Assembly (NCBI GenBank): GCA_013214885.1
Contig: JABSRS010000161.1
Span: 1 to 7,020 of the forward strand
Source: Gammaproteobacteria bacterium
Lineage (GTDB): Bacteria; Pseudomonadota; Gammaproteobacteria; Enterobacterales; Psychrobiaceae
DNA length: 7,020 bases
Direction: 5' to 3'
Within the stretch, counting starts at the first letter, position 1. The number at the start of each line of letters is the position of its first letter. The translations under genes and the position numbers were made by a program. This document shows positions 1 to 6,416 of the stretch, one piece after another. The notes under the pieces are model-generated. The model was not told the DNA's origin and searched no databases. It saw only the letters and a program-made list of their open reading frames with translations.

Positions 1-541
1 GTTGTTCTGCATGTTCGCTGCTTTTGCTCCCTTTTGAGATTAATTTTAAGAATGATTGCTCAACATGCCAACTTAAGTAATTGTCAGCGTTTTCAAAAAA
101 GGAACTGAGTTTTTTATCCGGCGGGGTGTAGCGGCGTAATTTCTTGAGTAAAGAAATAATTTGTTCAGCTAACTCGGTGGCCTTAGTATAAAATTCATCG
201 GGCTCTTTTATTTTAATCGTCGCCTTAATATCGGTGTCGATCGCCATTCGTATTTGATAAGAATAGAGATTGAGATTAACTCGATAATCGTCTTGCTGAC
301 CTTTTTGCTGGCTAATAAAGCGACTGCGAACTAAGGGCAAATGCAGTTGATCTGAATAATAGGCGCAATGGCTTTTAATGCTGGAGTGAAAATAGCTTTC
401 TTCATCGACTGTCGTTGAGCTAATACCCATTTCAACCGGCAAAGAGAAATATAAGTCGAGCCGACTGTGCTCTTGGGGTAGCATCCGTTGGCTAATTTTT
501 ATTGAGAGGTTTTCGTCTTGCTCTAGAGTTATCTTTCTCAC
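1..541 (-). CDS. Conserved-looking protein of unknown function, 5' part (gene runs off the left edge)
   Basis: An uninterrupted minus-strand frame of 180 codons runs from a GTG at 541-539 to the left edge, so the C-terminal part is missing. The start is well fixed: an in-frame TAA lies only 11 codons upstream, no ATG or TTG is available between them, and a perfect AAGGAGG sits at 559-553, 11 bases before the GTG. The protein opens MRKITLEQDENLSIKISQ. The first half is mixed and looks beta-rich and soluble, with motifs such as LDLYFSLPVEMG and LPLVRSRFIS. A helical stretch (TELAEQIISLLKKLRR) and an aromatic segment (FFENADNYLSWHVEQSF) follow. No signal peptide or membrane segment is visible in this portion. 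I do not recognise the family and assign no function. It is transcribed away from the defence operon and has no overlap or spacing that would tie it to that system, so it is more likely a chromosomal neighbour at the insertion point than a component. Confidence 0.8.
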   Translation of the reverse strand, partial: MRKITLEQDENLSIKISQRMLPQEHSRLDLYFSLPVEMGISSTTVDEESYFHSSIKSHCAYYSDQLHLPLVRSRFISQQKGQQDDYRVNLNLYSYQIRMAIDTDIKATIKIKEPDEFYTKATELAEQIISLLKKLRRYTPPDKKLSSFFENADNYLSWHVEQSFLKLISKGSKSSEHAEQ

Positions 542-552
542 TAGGTTGGGAT

Positions 553-559
553 CCTCCTT
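553..559 (-). promoter_or_regulatory. Shine-Dalgarno site of the divergent minus-strand gene
   Basis: Read on the minus strand this is AAGGAGG, a full match to the anti-Shine-Dalgarno consensus, with 11 bases between it and the GTG at 541-539. It decides the start of the leftmost gene, because that gene lacks an in-frame ATG near its 5' end. Confidence 0.7.
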
Positions 560-594
560 ACGTAATATATAGGGTTAACATCTCCTAGGATATA

Positions 595-653
595 ATATTT
601 AAGCAAAAATTTCATTAATCGTTCGTGGTGATTTGAAATTTTTGATATTTAAG
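595..653. repeat. 11-bp perfect inverted repeat flanked by 9-bp direct repeats
   Basis: CAAAAATTTCA at 604-614 is matched by its exact reverse complement TGAAATTTTTG at 634-644, leaving a 19-base spacer. Immediately outside each arm is the same direct 9-mer ATATTTAAG (595-603 and 645-653). The arms are almost pure A/T and there is no following T-run, so this is a poor terminator. It lies roughly 45 bases upstream of the -35 element of the operon promoter, a position suited to a regulator-binding site for either divergent gene. The direct repeats outside inverted arms also resemble the remnant of a tiny mobile insertion, but a 41-bp core is very small for that. Confidence 0.5.
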
Positions 654-686
654 ATCATCAGCGTCTAAATGTTATGGCATGCCCTC

Positions 687-714
687 TTGCTGTTAGGTTG
701 TAGCTAGTTATAAT
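687..714 (+). promoter_or_regulatory. Putative sigma-70 promoter of the SMC defence operon
   Basis: A perfect -10 hexamer TATAAT lies at 709-714, and a weak -35 TTGCTG at 687-692 is separated from it by a 16-bp spacer. Transcription would begin near 720-722, in or beside the T-run. This gives a leader of about 75 bases to the ATG at 797, or about 20 bases to the GTG at 740. The -10 match is strong but the -35 shares only TTG with consensus, so the promoter is probable rather than certain and may need an activator. Confidence 0.45.
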
Positions 715-796
715 AAAGTAATTTTTTTTATTCTTACTGGTGCCACTATTTAATACAGGTGTCGCCAGTGATGATCAGATATTGCAGGTATGGACA

Positions 797-3700
797 ATGC
801 TCAACGATTCATTTCAATTGTTACGAATCATCATTATTGACAGTTTTTGGCGTGGCAAAATTAATGAGTTAAATTTTAGCGGTCACACCCAGCTAGAAGG
901 CACTAATGGCGCAGGAAAGACGTCATTAATGCGATTGCTGCCACTGTTTTACGGTATGCGTCCGAGTGATATTGTCAGCAAGGTTGATCAATCAAAAAAC
1001 TTTGCCGATTATTACCTGCCCCGCGAGTCGAGTATGTTGGTCTACGAATACCAGCGGCCAAGCCCAGGTTCTGCAACGCCTCAAGTGTGCCAAATGATCG
1101 CAACGAGTGACGGTCGCAGCGTGCAATATAAGTTAATTGATGCGCCATATCACAGTGAGTTTTTTGTTGGTGAAGACAATAAGCCACTAAATATAAAAGA
1201 AATAGTGGCGAAATATCAGGTCAATTTGACCAATGTCCATAGCTCGAATTTTTTAGGGGTAGATAAATACCGTCAAGTCATTCAGAAACTTCGCAGCGGT
1301 CAAAAAAGCAAAGAAATCAAGCAGCTGCAAAGTCGCTATAGCCTCAGTAATACGCCTTGTCCTCATATCGATAAGGTGGTTAATGGCACCATTGAAAAGA
1401 ATTTAGATTTTGATGCCGTCAAACGGATGTTGGTATCGATTGTTGATGATTACATTGCGCGCAGTGACGTTACTGGCTCAAAAGAGTACATGCAGCTCAA
1501 CAAAGATGAGATTTCGCAATGGCTTAATGACATTCAAGCGAGTCGCAGCGTCCAAAAGGTCGCCGACAAAATAGCAAAATGGAAAGAAGACTTCATTGTG
1601 CTAGATAATTTACTGGTTAAGCTCAAGCATTTGGCCGCCTTGGCGCAGTCTCACTGTAGTGACGCCCTGCAAACGGCTGATGATTTAACCGCCGAACGCA
1701 AGCAGGCAATCATTGCACGAGACCAATGTCAGCGTGATTTAGAGCAACTAGAAGATGATTTACGGGGTCAGATTAAACGCATCACCCGCGAGATCGAAAG
1801 CGATCAAGCGTTTATCGACAAACTCGATTTGGATAAACAAGATTTTGATGATGATGAGGCAGCAAGTTACCAACTAAAAGCTGACAATAAATCCCAGTTG
1901 TTAACGCGTTTAGCCGATGTTGACCTGCTTATCGAAACATTTGAAGGTGAAATTGCCAATATTAGTGCAAAGTTTGAAGGTCTTATTGCTAAGCTTGAAC
2001 TAAATACCGCCAGGCACCAGGCTAAGCAGCAGGAATTAAAAGCGCAAATCACCCAACACGCCAGTGAAAAAACCGCTGAATTTGTCGAGCAATATCAAGA
2101 GCAAAAAAACCAGTTGGATAACCAGCAGCAGCAGCAATTTTTGACCCTTAGTAATGGTCAGACTCAACTGGAAGTTAAGCTAGAAAACTGTCAACAGCTG
2201 GAGCAAATGGCCCAAATTCCTCAGTCATTAGCCGACAAACGTCAACAGTGTGAGTCTGCTCTACAGCTGTGTCAGCAACAATATAGTGAGCAACTACAGG
2301 CTCAAAACCAACAAGAGTTACATTTGGCTAAGCTGAGTGCGCAGCGCGAGCAAGCGTTGCACCAACTGTCGAGTGAAAAGCGAGTTCTCGATCAGTTAAC
2401 TAAAGACTATCACCGTATTTCAGAACAAATTAATCCTCAAGTGGGTTCGCTTCATTACTTCTTGGATGCCCAGGATAGCGAGCATCACTGGAAAAATAAT
2501 ATTGGTCGGATTTTGTCACCGCAGTTGTTAGCAAGGCAAGATTTAAGCCCTGAATTTGACTCGGCTCCAGCGAGCATTTATGGCTTAACTATCGATTTGG
2601 AGCAATTAAGTGACGACAATGCGCTGTCGCTTAGTGAAAGCGAATTGCAACATGCAGCGGACCGCATTAGTGAAAAACTCAATAGCCAAATGGCCCAAGC
2701 TGAGCAGCAAGAAGATTTAATTGCCGAACAAAATAAAGAAATTACCGCGCAAAATACAGTTATTTTAACCCTCAAGCAGCATACGTTGCGGTTGCAGCAA
2801 GAGATCGAGCAGTTACAACAACAATCACAGCGTAATGAAGTGGAGTGCCATCAGGCACTGGTCGATCAAAAGCATAAGTTTACCGAGCAAATCGAACAGC
2901 TAACTCAGCAGCTAAAGAAAAACGCCTCACAGCAAGCCGATTTTAAGCAACAAAAGCGCGATGACTTACACCAACTCAATAATCAGCTACTCGAAAATAA
3001 AATGGTAGTGGAAAGTGATTGCTCAACTCAAGTTGAGACCATTAATCAGCAATTAGCCGATTATGAAGAACAGCAAAAGCAACTGAAGAAAAATTACCAA
3101 GGTCAGCTCAAAAAAGAAATCAATCAGCATGATCCCGAAGGTGAAATTGATCGTTGCATCCAAGAACAACAAACCCTAAAAAAATCGTTGTATCAATGTG
3201 ATATTTACGCTGAAAAAGCGCGTAAGTATCAGAGCTTCCTCGATATGAGTTTTAGCCAGCGTGATAAGTTGGTCAGTGACAACAATCAGCGCCAGTTAAG
3301 CCTCAATGCTATTAATGGCCAATTAGCCAAGGACAGCGAACAATTTACCACCCAACTACGCCGTGCTAAAGACACGATTAGTCGGATTAAAGAAGCCATT
3401 AGCAAAAATGATGATTTAATTGTGGGGCTTCAGCGGGGCCAAAATCAGTGTGAGGGATTAGAGATTACCCCAACATTAGATCCTCAGGCTAATGTCTTTC
3501 AACCTGATATGGTGCCGCGATTTATTGAGCAAGATAGCACCAGCTATCGGGCCAAAAAAGATCAGCTCAACAAGGGTATTAATGGTTTTAGCGAAAAGTT
3601 TCGCCGTAATCATGCCGGTAGTCAGCTTTATCATAACTGGGTTAACTTGGTGGCTGACAATGATACTTATCACACTAGCGAGTCGGTGTTTAAATATCAG

Positions 3701-4537
3701 AATGCGATCAGTGATTTATTATCAACCGCCGAGCAATTACAGCAATCGACTGGCCAATTAATTGATGTTAACGCGATTAAAATTGATGAATTTTATAAAC
3801 ATCTAACCCATTTTAAGAAAGAAATTAATCGGGTTGGGCGTAAGCTCTCTGAAAATGTCACGGCATTGGCGCAATTTGAGGCACTGGCCGAGATAAATAT
3901 TAATACCATCTCGAAAATTGAAACCCTCGATTACTGGGCGCAGCTAAAAACCTTTTCCGAAAGTTACGACATGCTGCGCGATGACTTAAATGATCCTAAT
4001 CGGGAAGTGCCAGAAGAGTTAATTTCCGCGATGCGTGAGCTCTCGCGAGTACTGCCAGCAGAAGGGGTGTCGCTCGAACATCATGAGTTATTTGATATCG
4101 AGTTTGTGATCACCGAAAAAGGTGAAGTTAAGCGAGCGCGTAATGCCAGACAGTTGAAAAAAATCAGTTCAACCGGTTTATCTTATTTAGCGATGCTGTC
4201 TTTATTTGCGGGCATTTTATCGATGTTGCGTGGTAATAATCAGCACCCAACGAGTGTGATTTTACCGGTCGATGAGTTAGGTGAATTAGCGGCAGAGAAT
4301 ATCGATTTATTATTGAAAATGTTTGCCCAAAACTCGATTGTAATGTTGTCGGCATCGCCCTCAACCGATCGCCATATTTTAGCCCTGTACCAGCGTCATT
4401 ATAAGATCAAAGACAATAAGCTTTATCATGCCCACATTCCGCAATCACGTCTTGACCAGTTATTGGCCCAACGAAAAATCGATTTAACCGCGCCATTACA
4501 GGTTGTACCTGCGACGCAGGGAGACACTGCATTATGA
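797..4537 (+). CDS. jetC: SMC/MukB-like ATPase of a Wadjet-type system (JetC/MksB-like)
   Basis: This is the motor subunit of a condensin-like complex, 1246 residues from the ATG at 797. Residue 35 begins the Walker A motif GTNGAGKTS (nt 899-925) in a typical N-terminal head. Long Gln/Glu/Lys-rich coiled-coil arms span about residues 250-545 and 610-880. Between them is a small non-coiled segment (about 545-605, containing GSLHYFLDA and IYGLTIDLEQL) that I read as the hinge. The C-terminal head carries a degenerate ABC signature SSTGLS (about 1124-1129) and a Walker B strand ending VILPVDEL with D1159-E1160. A SASPSTD segment follows in the place of the switch/H-loop region. Family members dimerise at the hinge, use ATP to move along or extrude DNA, and bind a MukF/MukE-like pair, as the next two genes provide. 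The in-frame GTG at 740 would add 19 residues. I prefer 797 because it is an ATG with a weak AGG eight bases upstream, because GTG 740 has no ribosome site, and because the head begins a few residues later. The stop codon overlaps the next start (ATGA). The product is longer than typical JetC but shorter than MukB. DNA-repair SbcC or RecN is unlikely given the neighbours. Confidence 0.88.
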   Translation: MLNDSFQLLRIIIIDSFWRGKINELNFSGHTQLEGTNGAGKTSLMRLLPLFYGMRPSDIVSKVDQSKNFADYYLPRESSMLVYEYQRPSPGSATPQVCQMIATSDGRSVQYKLIDAPYHSEFFVGEDNKPLNIKEIVAKYQVNLTNVHSSNFLGVDKYRQVIQKLRSGQKSKEIKQLQSRYSLSNTPCPHIDKVVNGTIEKNLDFDAVKRMLVSIVDDYIARSDVTGSKEYMQLNKDEISQWLNDIQASRSVQKVADKIAKWKEDFIVLDNLLVKLKHLAALAQSHCSDALQTADDLTAERKQAIIARDQCQRDLEQLEDDLRGQIKRITREIESDQAFIDKLDLDKQDFDDDEAASYQLKADNKSQLLTRLADVDLLIETFEGEIANISAKFEGLIAKLELNTARHQAKQQELKAQITQHASEKTAEFVEQYQEQKNQLDNQQQQQFLTLSNGQTQLEVKLENCQQLEQMAQIPQSLADKRQQCESALQLCQQQYSEQLQAQNQQELHLAKLSAQREQALHQLSSEKRVLDQLTKDYHRISEQINPQVGSLHYFLDAQDSEHHWKNNIGRILSPQLLARQDLSPEFDSAPASIYGLTIDLEQLSDDNALSLSESELQHAADRISEKLNSQMAQAEQQEDLIAEQNKEITAQNTVILTLKQHTLRLQQEIEQLQQQSQRNEVECHQALVDQKHKFTEQIEQLTQQLKKNASQQADFKQQKRDDLHQLNNQLLENKMVVESDCSTQVETINQQLADYEEQQKQLKKNYQGQLKKEINQHDPEGEIDRCIQEQQTLKKSLYQCDIYAEKARKYQSFLDMSFSQRDKLVSDNNQRQLSLNAINGQLAKDSEQFTTQLRRAKDTISRIKEAISKNDDLIVGLQRGQNQCEGLEITPTLDPQANVFQPDMVPRFIEQDSTSYRAKKDQLNKGINGFSEKFRRNHAGSQLYHNWVNLVADNDTYHTSESVFKYQNAISDLLSTAEQLQQSTGQLIDVNAIKIDEFYKHLTHFKKEINRVGRKLSENVTALAQFEALAEININTISKIETLDYWAQLKTFSESYDMLRDDLNDPNREVPEELISAMRELSRVLPAEGVSLEHHELFDIEFVITEKGEVKRARNARQLKKISSTGLSYLAMLSLFAGILSMLRGNNQHPTSVILPVDELGELAAENIDLLLKMFAQNSIVMLSASPSTDRHILALYQRHYKIKDNKLYHAHIPQSRLDQLLAQRKIDLTAPLQVVPATQGDTAL

Positions 4538-5163
4538 TATTTAAACAGACAATTGAAGCGCTATTAACAGGTGCCGTGATTTGTGAAACAGCCAATAATG
4601 ATTTGTTTCAGTATCTTGAAAATGAAACTAACAAAGAGCAAGTCGGTGATTTTTTATCAAACCTCGATCGCCAACTGAGTTATCTTGATAGTGCCCAAGC
4701 TTATTATTGTACTTATAACAGCGTTGATAGCAGCAATAATGCCGATATTAAACAGTTGTTTACCGAAGTTCGTAGCTACTTCCGACCATTGGTCGAGTGG
4801 CTCGACATTCATTTAATGGCGACTGGCAATGATATGCCATTGCGCGCCAAAGACATGGTTAACTTAAATGAGTTATTCGAAGCATTTGAACACGATCAGA
4901 CACTGATCGAACAGCTGCGACGTTTAACGACCATGCGGCCGTTTAAAACCAGCAAAGTGGAGCCGCGCGAGCAATTAGCGACTATCTTCATTAAGCTCGA
5001 AGAACTTGGCTATTTTGTCCGAAAATCAGCGGGCAGCAGTCGCTATTATGCCACCGCGCGTTTTGACTTGATTTATTTACTGATTGAATTCCTCAATGAC
5101 AGTGAGAAACTGCAATTACCTGAAGAAAATCAAGGAGCAAGCCAAGAGGAGTTGCTGCTGTAA
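4534..5163 (+). CDS. jetB: MukE/JetB/MksE-like winged-helix subunit
   Basis: This 209-residue protein starts at an ATG that overlaps the SMC stop codon by four bases (ATGA). AGGGAG lies at 4518-4523, ten bases before the start. It is acidic and largely helical. The clearest fold element is a winged-helix-like region at about residues 105-190: helices rich in Leu (LNELFEAFEHDQTLIEQLRRL), then REQLATIFIKLEELGYFVRKS, then a short wing SAGSSRYYATARFD. This is the architecture expected of the small kite-like MukE/JetB/MksE subunits, which bind the kleisin and modulate the SMC motor and its DNA contact. The C-terminus is a short acidic/Gln tail (PEENQGASQEELLL). It has no signal peptide or membrane segment, so it is cytoplasmic. 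Primary-sequence similarity in this family is low, so the assignment rests on size, fold pattern and the position between an SMC gene and a kleisin-like gene. Confidence 0.75.
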   Translation: MIFKQTIEALLTGAVICETANNDLFQYLENETNKEQVGDFLSNLDRQLSYLDSAQAYYCTYNSVDSSNNADIKQLFTEVRSYFRPLVEWLDIHLMATGNDMPLRAKDMVNLNELFEAFEHDQTLIEQLRRLTTMRPFKTSKVEPREQLATIFIKLEELGYFVRKSAGSSRYYATARFDLIYLLIEFLNDSEKLQLPEENQGASQEELLL

Positions 5164-6416
5164 TGAGTGGATTTGATAGCGATCAGGTCGCGAGCTTATT
5201 GCGCCAACTCGGTCATAATGACCAGTTAATTGCGCAAGCTTATGTTCAAGGCTATATCAGCGGTGACGATAGCAACATGAACCATTTAATGGCGTTGCAC
5301 AAATCTGGGATCTTGCGCCCAGATGACGATGTCGGCGATTTCCGTACCTCAGCCGATATTAAGCAAATGCTCAATCGTTTGATGCGGCAGCAACGCGGCT
5401 ATCGTCAAATGAGTGACATGGGCAAAGTGATTAACGCCCTCAGCGATAGTGTCACCGATTATCGAGATTCAATTTTGAATCAGCAAGTTGATGACGCCGA
5501 TTACTACCTCGAGCAGCTCGATGATTTGTTATATGACACCAAGGATAGTTTCTCGGGTAGCTTAGATAACATGCACTATGCTATTTCCAGTCAATTTGGT
5601 TTTGTATCAACCCTAGGGGCCAAAGTTCGCGAGAATGAAAAGGCATTAAATTATGCCCAAAAGCTGTTAATTGAACTCAAGCAAATTGATCCTAATGTCT
5701 GTTATCAATGGCTCGATTGGGCTTGCCCGAGTGAGCTGGCGCGTAAAATTACTGGCTTTATCGAATGGTTCCATCATGTGCTAGATCGCTTAGCGCACAT
5801 TATCGAAAAGATGCGAGTCAGTTTATTTCGGTTACGCCGAGATGAAAAACAAGCCAATCAATTGCGTGGTATGGCGCGGTATTTGCGCTCACATCCTGAA
5901 TTTGAAATTGACCCCAATTTACATGATGCAGAGCATTTGCCACAGTCGCTAAAATTTGCACCAGCACTCGCGTTGCGTGGCTATGTCGATGTTCGCAATA
6001 CTGGACTCGAGACCGACTTAATCGAGCTCGTACAGTCGCTAAGAAAAGCAGCGGTTGCAACAGCGTTAAAAACTCGAGAAAGCTGTGAGGTCATCGACGA
6101 TGTCACCGAAGAACTGGCCTATCAATATGACTTTTTCGAGCAGCAAGTCGAGCTATTATTTGAACGCAGCATTATTGAGAGTATCGCTTGTTCAGCCCTC
6201 GAATATTGGCAATTGAACCAGCCTGCATGGCAGCTTGAATCGTTAGAGATGCCGCCTAAAGACTGGATCGAACTGGTCTTTAGTTGCTACTGCAAACTAA
6301 CCAATGATCAGCAGCAAGCCTTAACGATCCAAATGAAAGGTAAGGTGGTTGACGGCACCAACAACAACTTTACCTTTAGAGATGTCGTGATTGAACCACG
6401 GCCAATCGATGCCTAG
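5163..6416 (+). CDS. jetA: MukF/JetA/MksF-like kleisin subunit
   Basis: This 417-residue protein starts at an ATG sharing one base with the preceding stop (TAATG). AAGAGGAG at 5144-5151 is 11 bases upstream. It is predominantly helical throughout. An N-terminal region (about 1-80) looks like a small helical or winged-helix domain. A long helical middle (about 85-240) includes QFGFVSTLGAKVRENEKALNYA, the kind of neck-binding helix seen in MukF-like kleisins. A basic segment (EKMRVSLFRLRRDEK) lies near 215-229. The C-terminal third ends in a beta-like stretch (QALTIQMKGKVV, FTFRDVVIEP) compatible with a C-terminal winged-helix domain that docks on the SMC head. In the family, the kleisin bridges the two SMC heads and carries the MukE-like subunits. 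Length fits MukF/MksF (about 400-450). No membrane segment is evident. The 3' end overlaps the next gene by eight bases. Confidence 0.75.
   Translation: MSGFDSDQVASLLRQLGHNDQLIAQAYVQGYISGDDSNMNHLMALHKSGILRPDDDVGDFRTSADIKQMLNRLMRQQRGYRQMSDMGKVINALSDSVTDYRDSILNQQVDDADYYLEQLDDLLYDTKDSFSGSLDNMHYAISSQFGFVSTLGAKVRENEKALNYAQKLLIELKQIDPNVCYQWLDWACPSELARKITGFIEWFHHVLDRLAHIIEKMRVSLFRLRRDEKQANQLRGMARYLRSHPEFEIDPNLHDAEHLPQSLKFAPALALRGYVDVRNTGLETDLIELVQSLRKAAVATALKTRESCEVIDDVTEELAYQYDFFEQQVELLFERSIIESIACSALEYWQLNQPAWQLESLEMPPKDWIELVFSCYCKLTNDQQQALTIQMKGKVVDGTNNNFTFRDVVIEPRPIDA

Larger units (their letters stand above)
542..796. other. Divergent AT-rich intergenic region
   Basis: This stretch separates two divergently transcribed genes and contains the 5' signals of both. 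From left to right it holds the ribosome site of the minus-strand gene (553-559), an inverted repeat flanked by direct repeats (595-653), an 8-bp palindrome GGCATGCC (676-683), a plus-strand promoter (687-714) and a run of eight T (722-729). No tRNA, small RNA or terminator hairpin was found. The right end (740-796) is an open frame in phase with the SMC gene, so up to 19 codons of it could be coding if the GTG at 740 is used. No convincing promoter for the minus-strand gene was identified. Confidence 0.6.

Noticed and set aside
560..581. Seven-codon minus-strand frame (MLTLYIT) upstream of the leftmost gene, a possible leader peptide
   Set aside because: A GGAG precedes its ATG directly with no usable spacing, and its stop lies within the ribosome-site region of the real gene. 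Nothing supports translation.
591..596. A second TATAAT hexamer on the plus strand
   Set aside because: No acceptable -35 element at 15-19 bp; the nearest TTAACA is only 10 bp away. Probably part of the AT-rich background.
669..707. Short plus-strand frame MLWHALLLLGCS ending in TAG, which resembles a mini lipoprotein signal
   Set aside because: It is only 12 codons, has no ribosome site, and lies upstream of the predicted transcription start, so it overlaps the promoter. Most likely chance.
722..729. T8 run as a possible intrinsic terminator
   Set aside because: No GC-rich hairpin precedes it, and no plus-strand gene lies upstream that would need terminating.
3492..3761. An 89-codon open frame inside the SMC gene on the same strand in another phase
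   Set aside because: It lies wholly within a well-supported coding region, and its translation has no domain-like pattern or ribosome site. It is a shadow of the main frame.
797..4537. SMC gene as housekeeping MukB, SbcC or RecN
   Set aside because: MukB is longer and normally sits in a mukF-mukE-mukB set without a Toprim gene. SbcC pairs with SbcD, and RecN is about 550 residues. The MukE-like, kleisin-like and nuclease-like followers favour a Wadjet/Mks system.
5818..6060. An 80-codon minus-strand open frame inside the kleisin-like gene
   Set aside because: Antisense shadow with no ribosome site or recognisable motif; the plus-strand gene explains the codon pattern.
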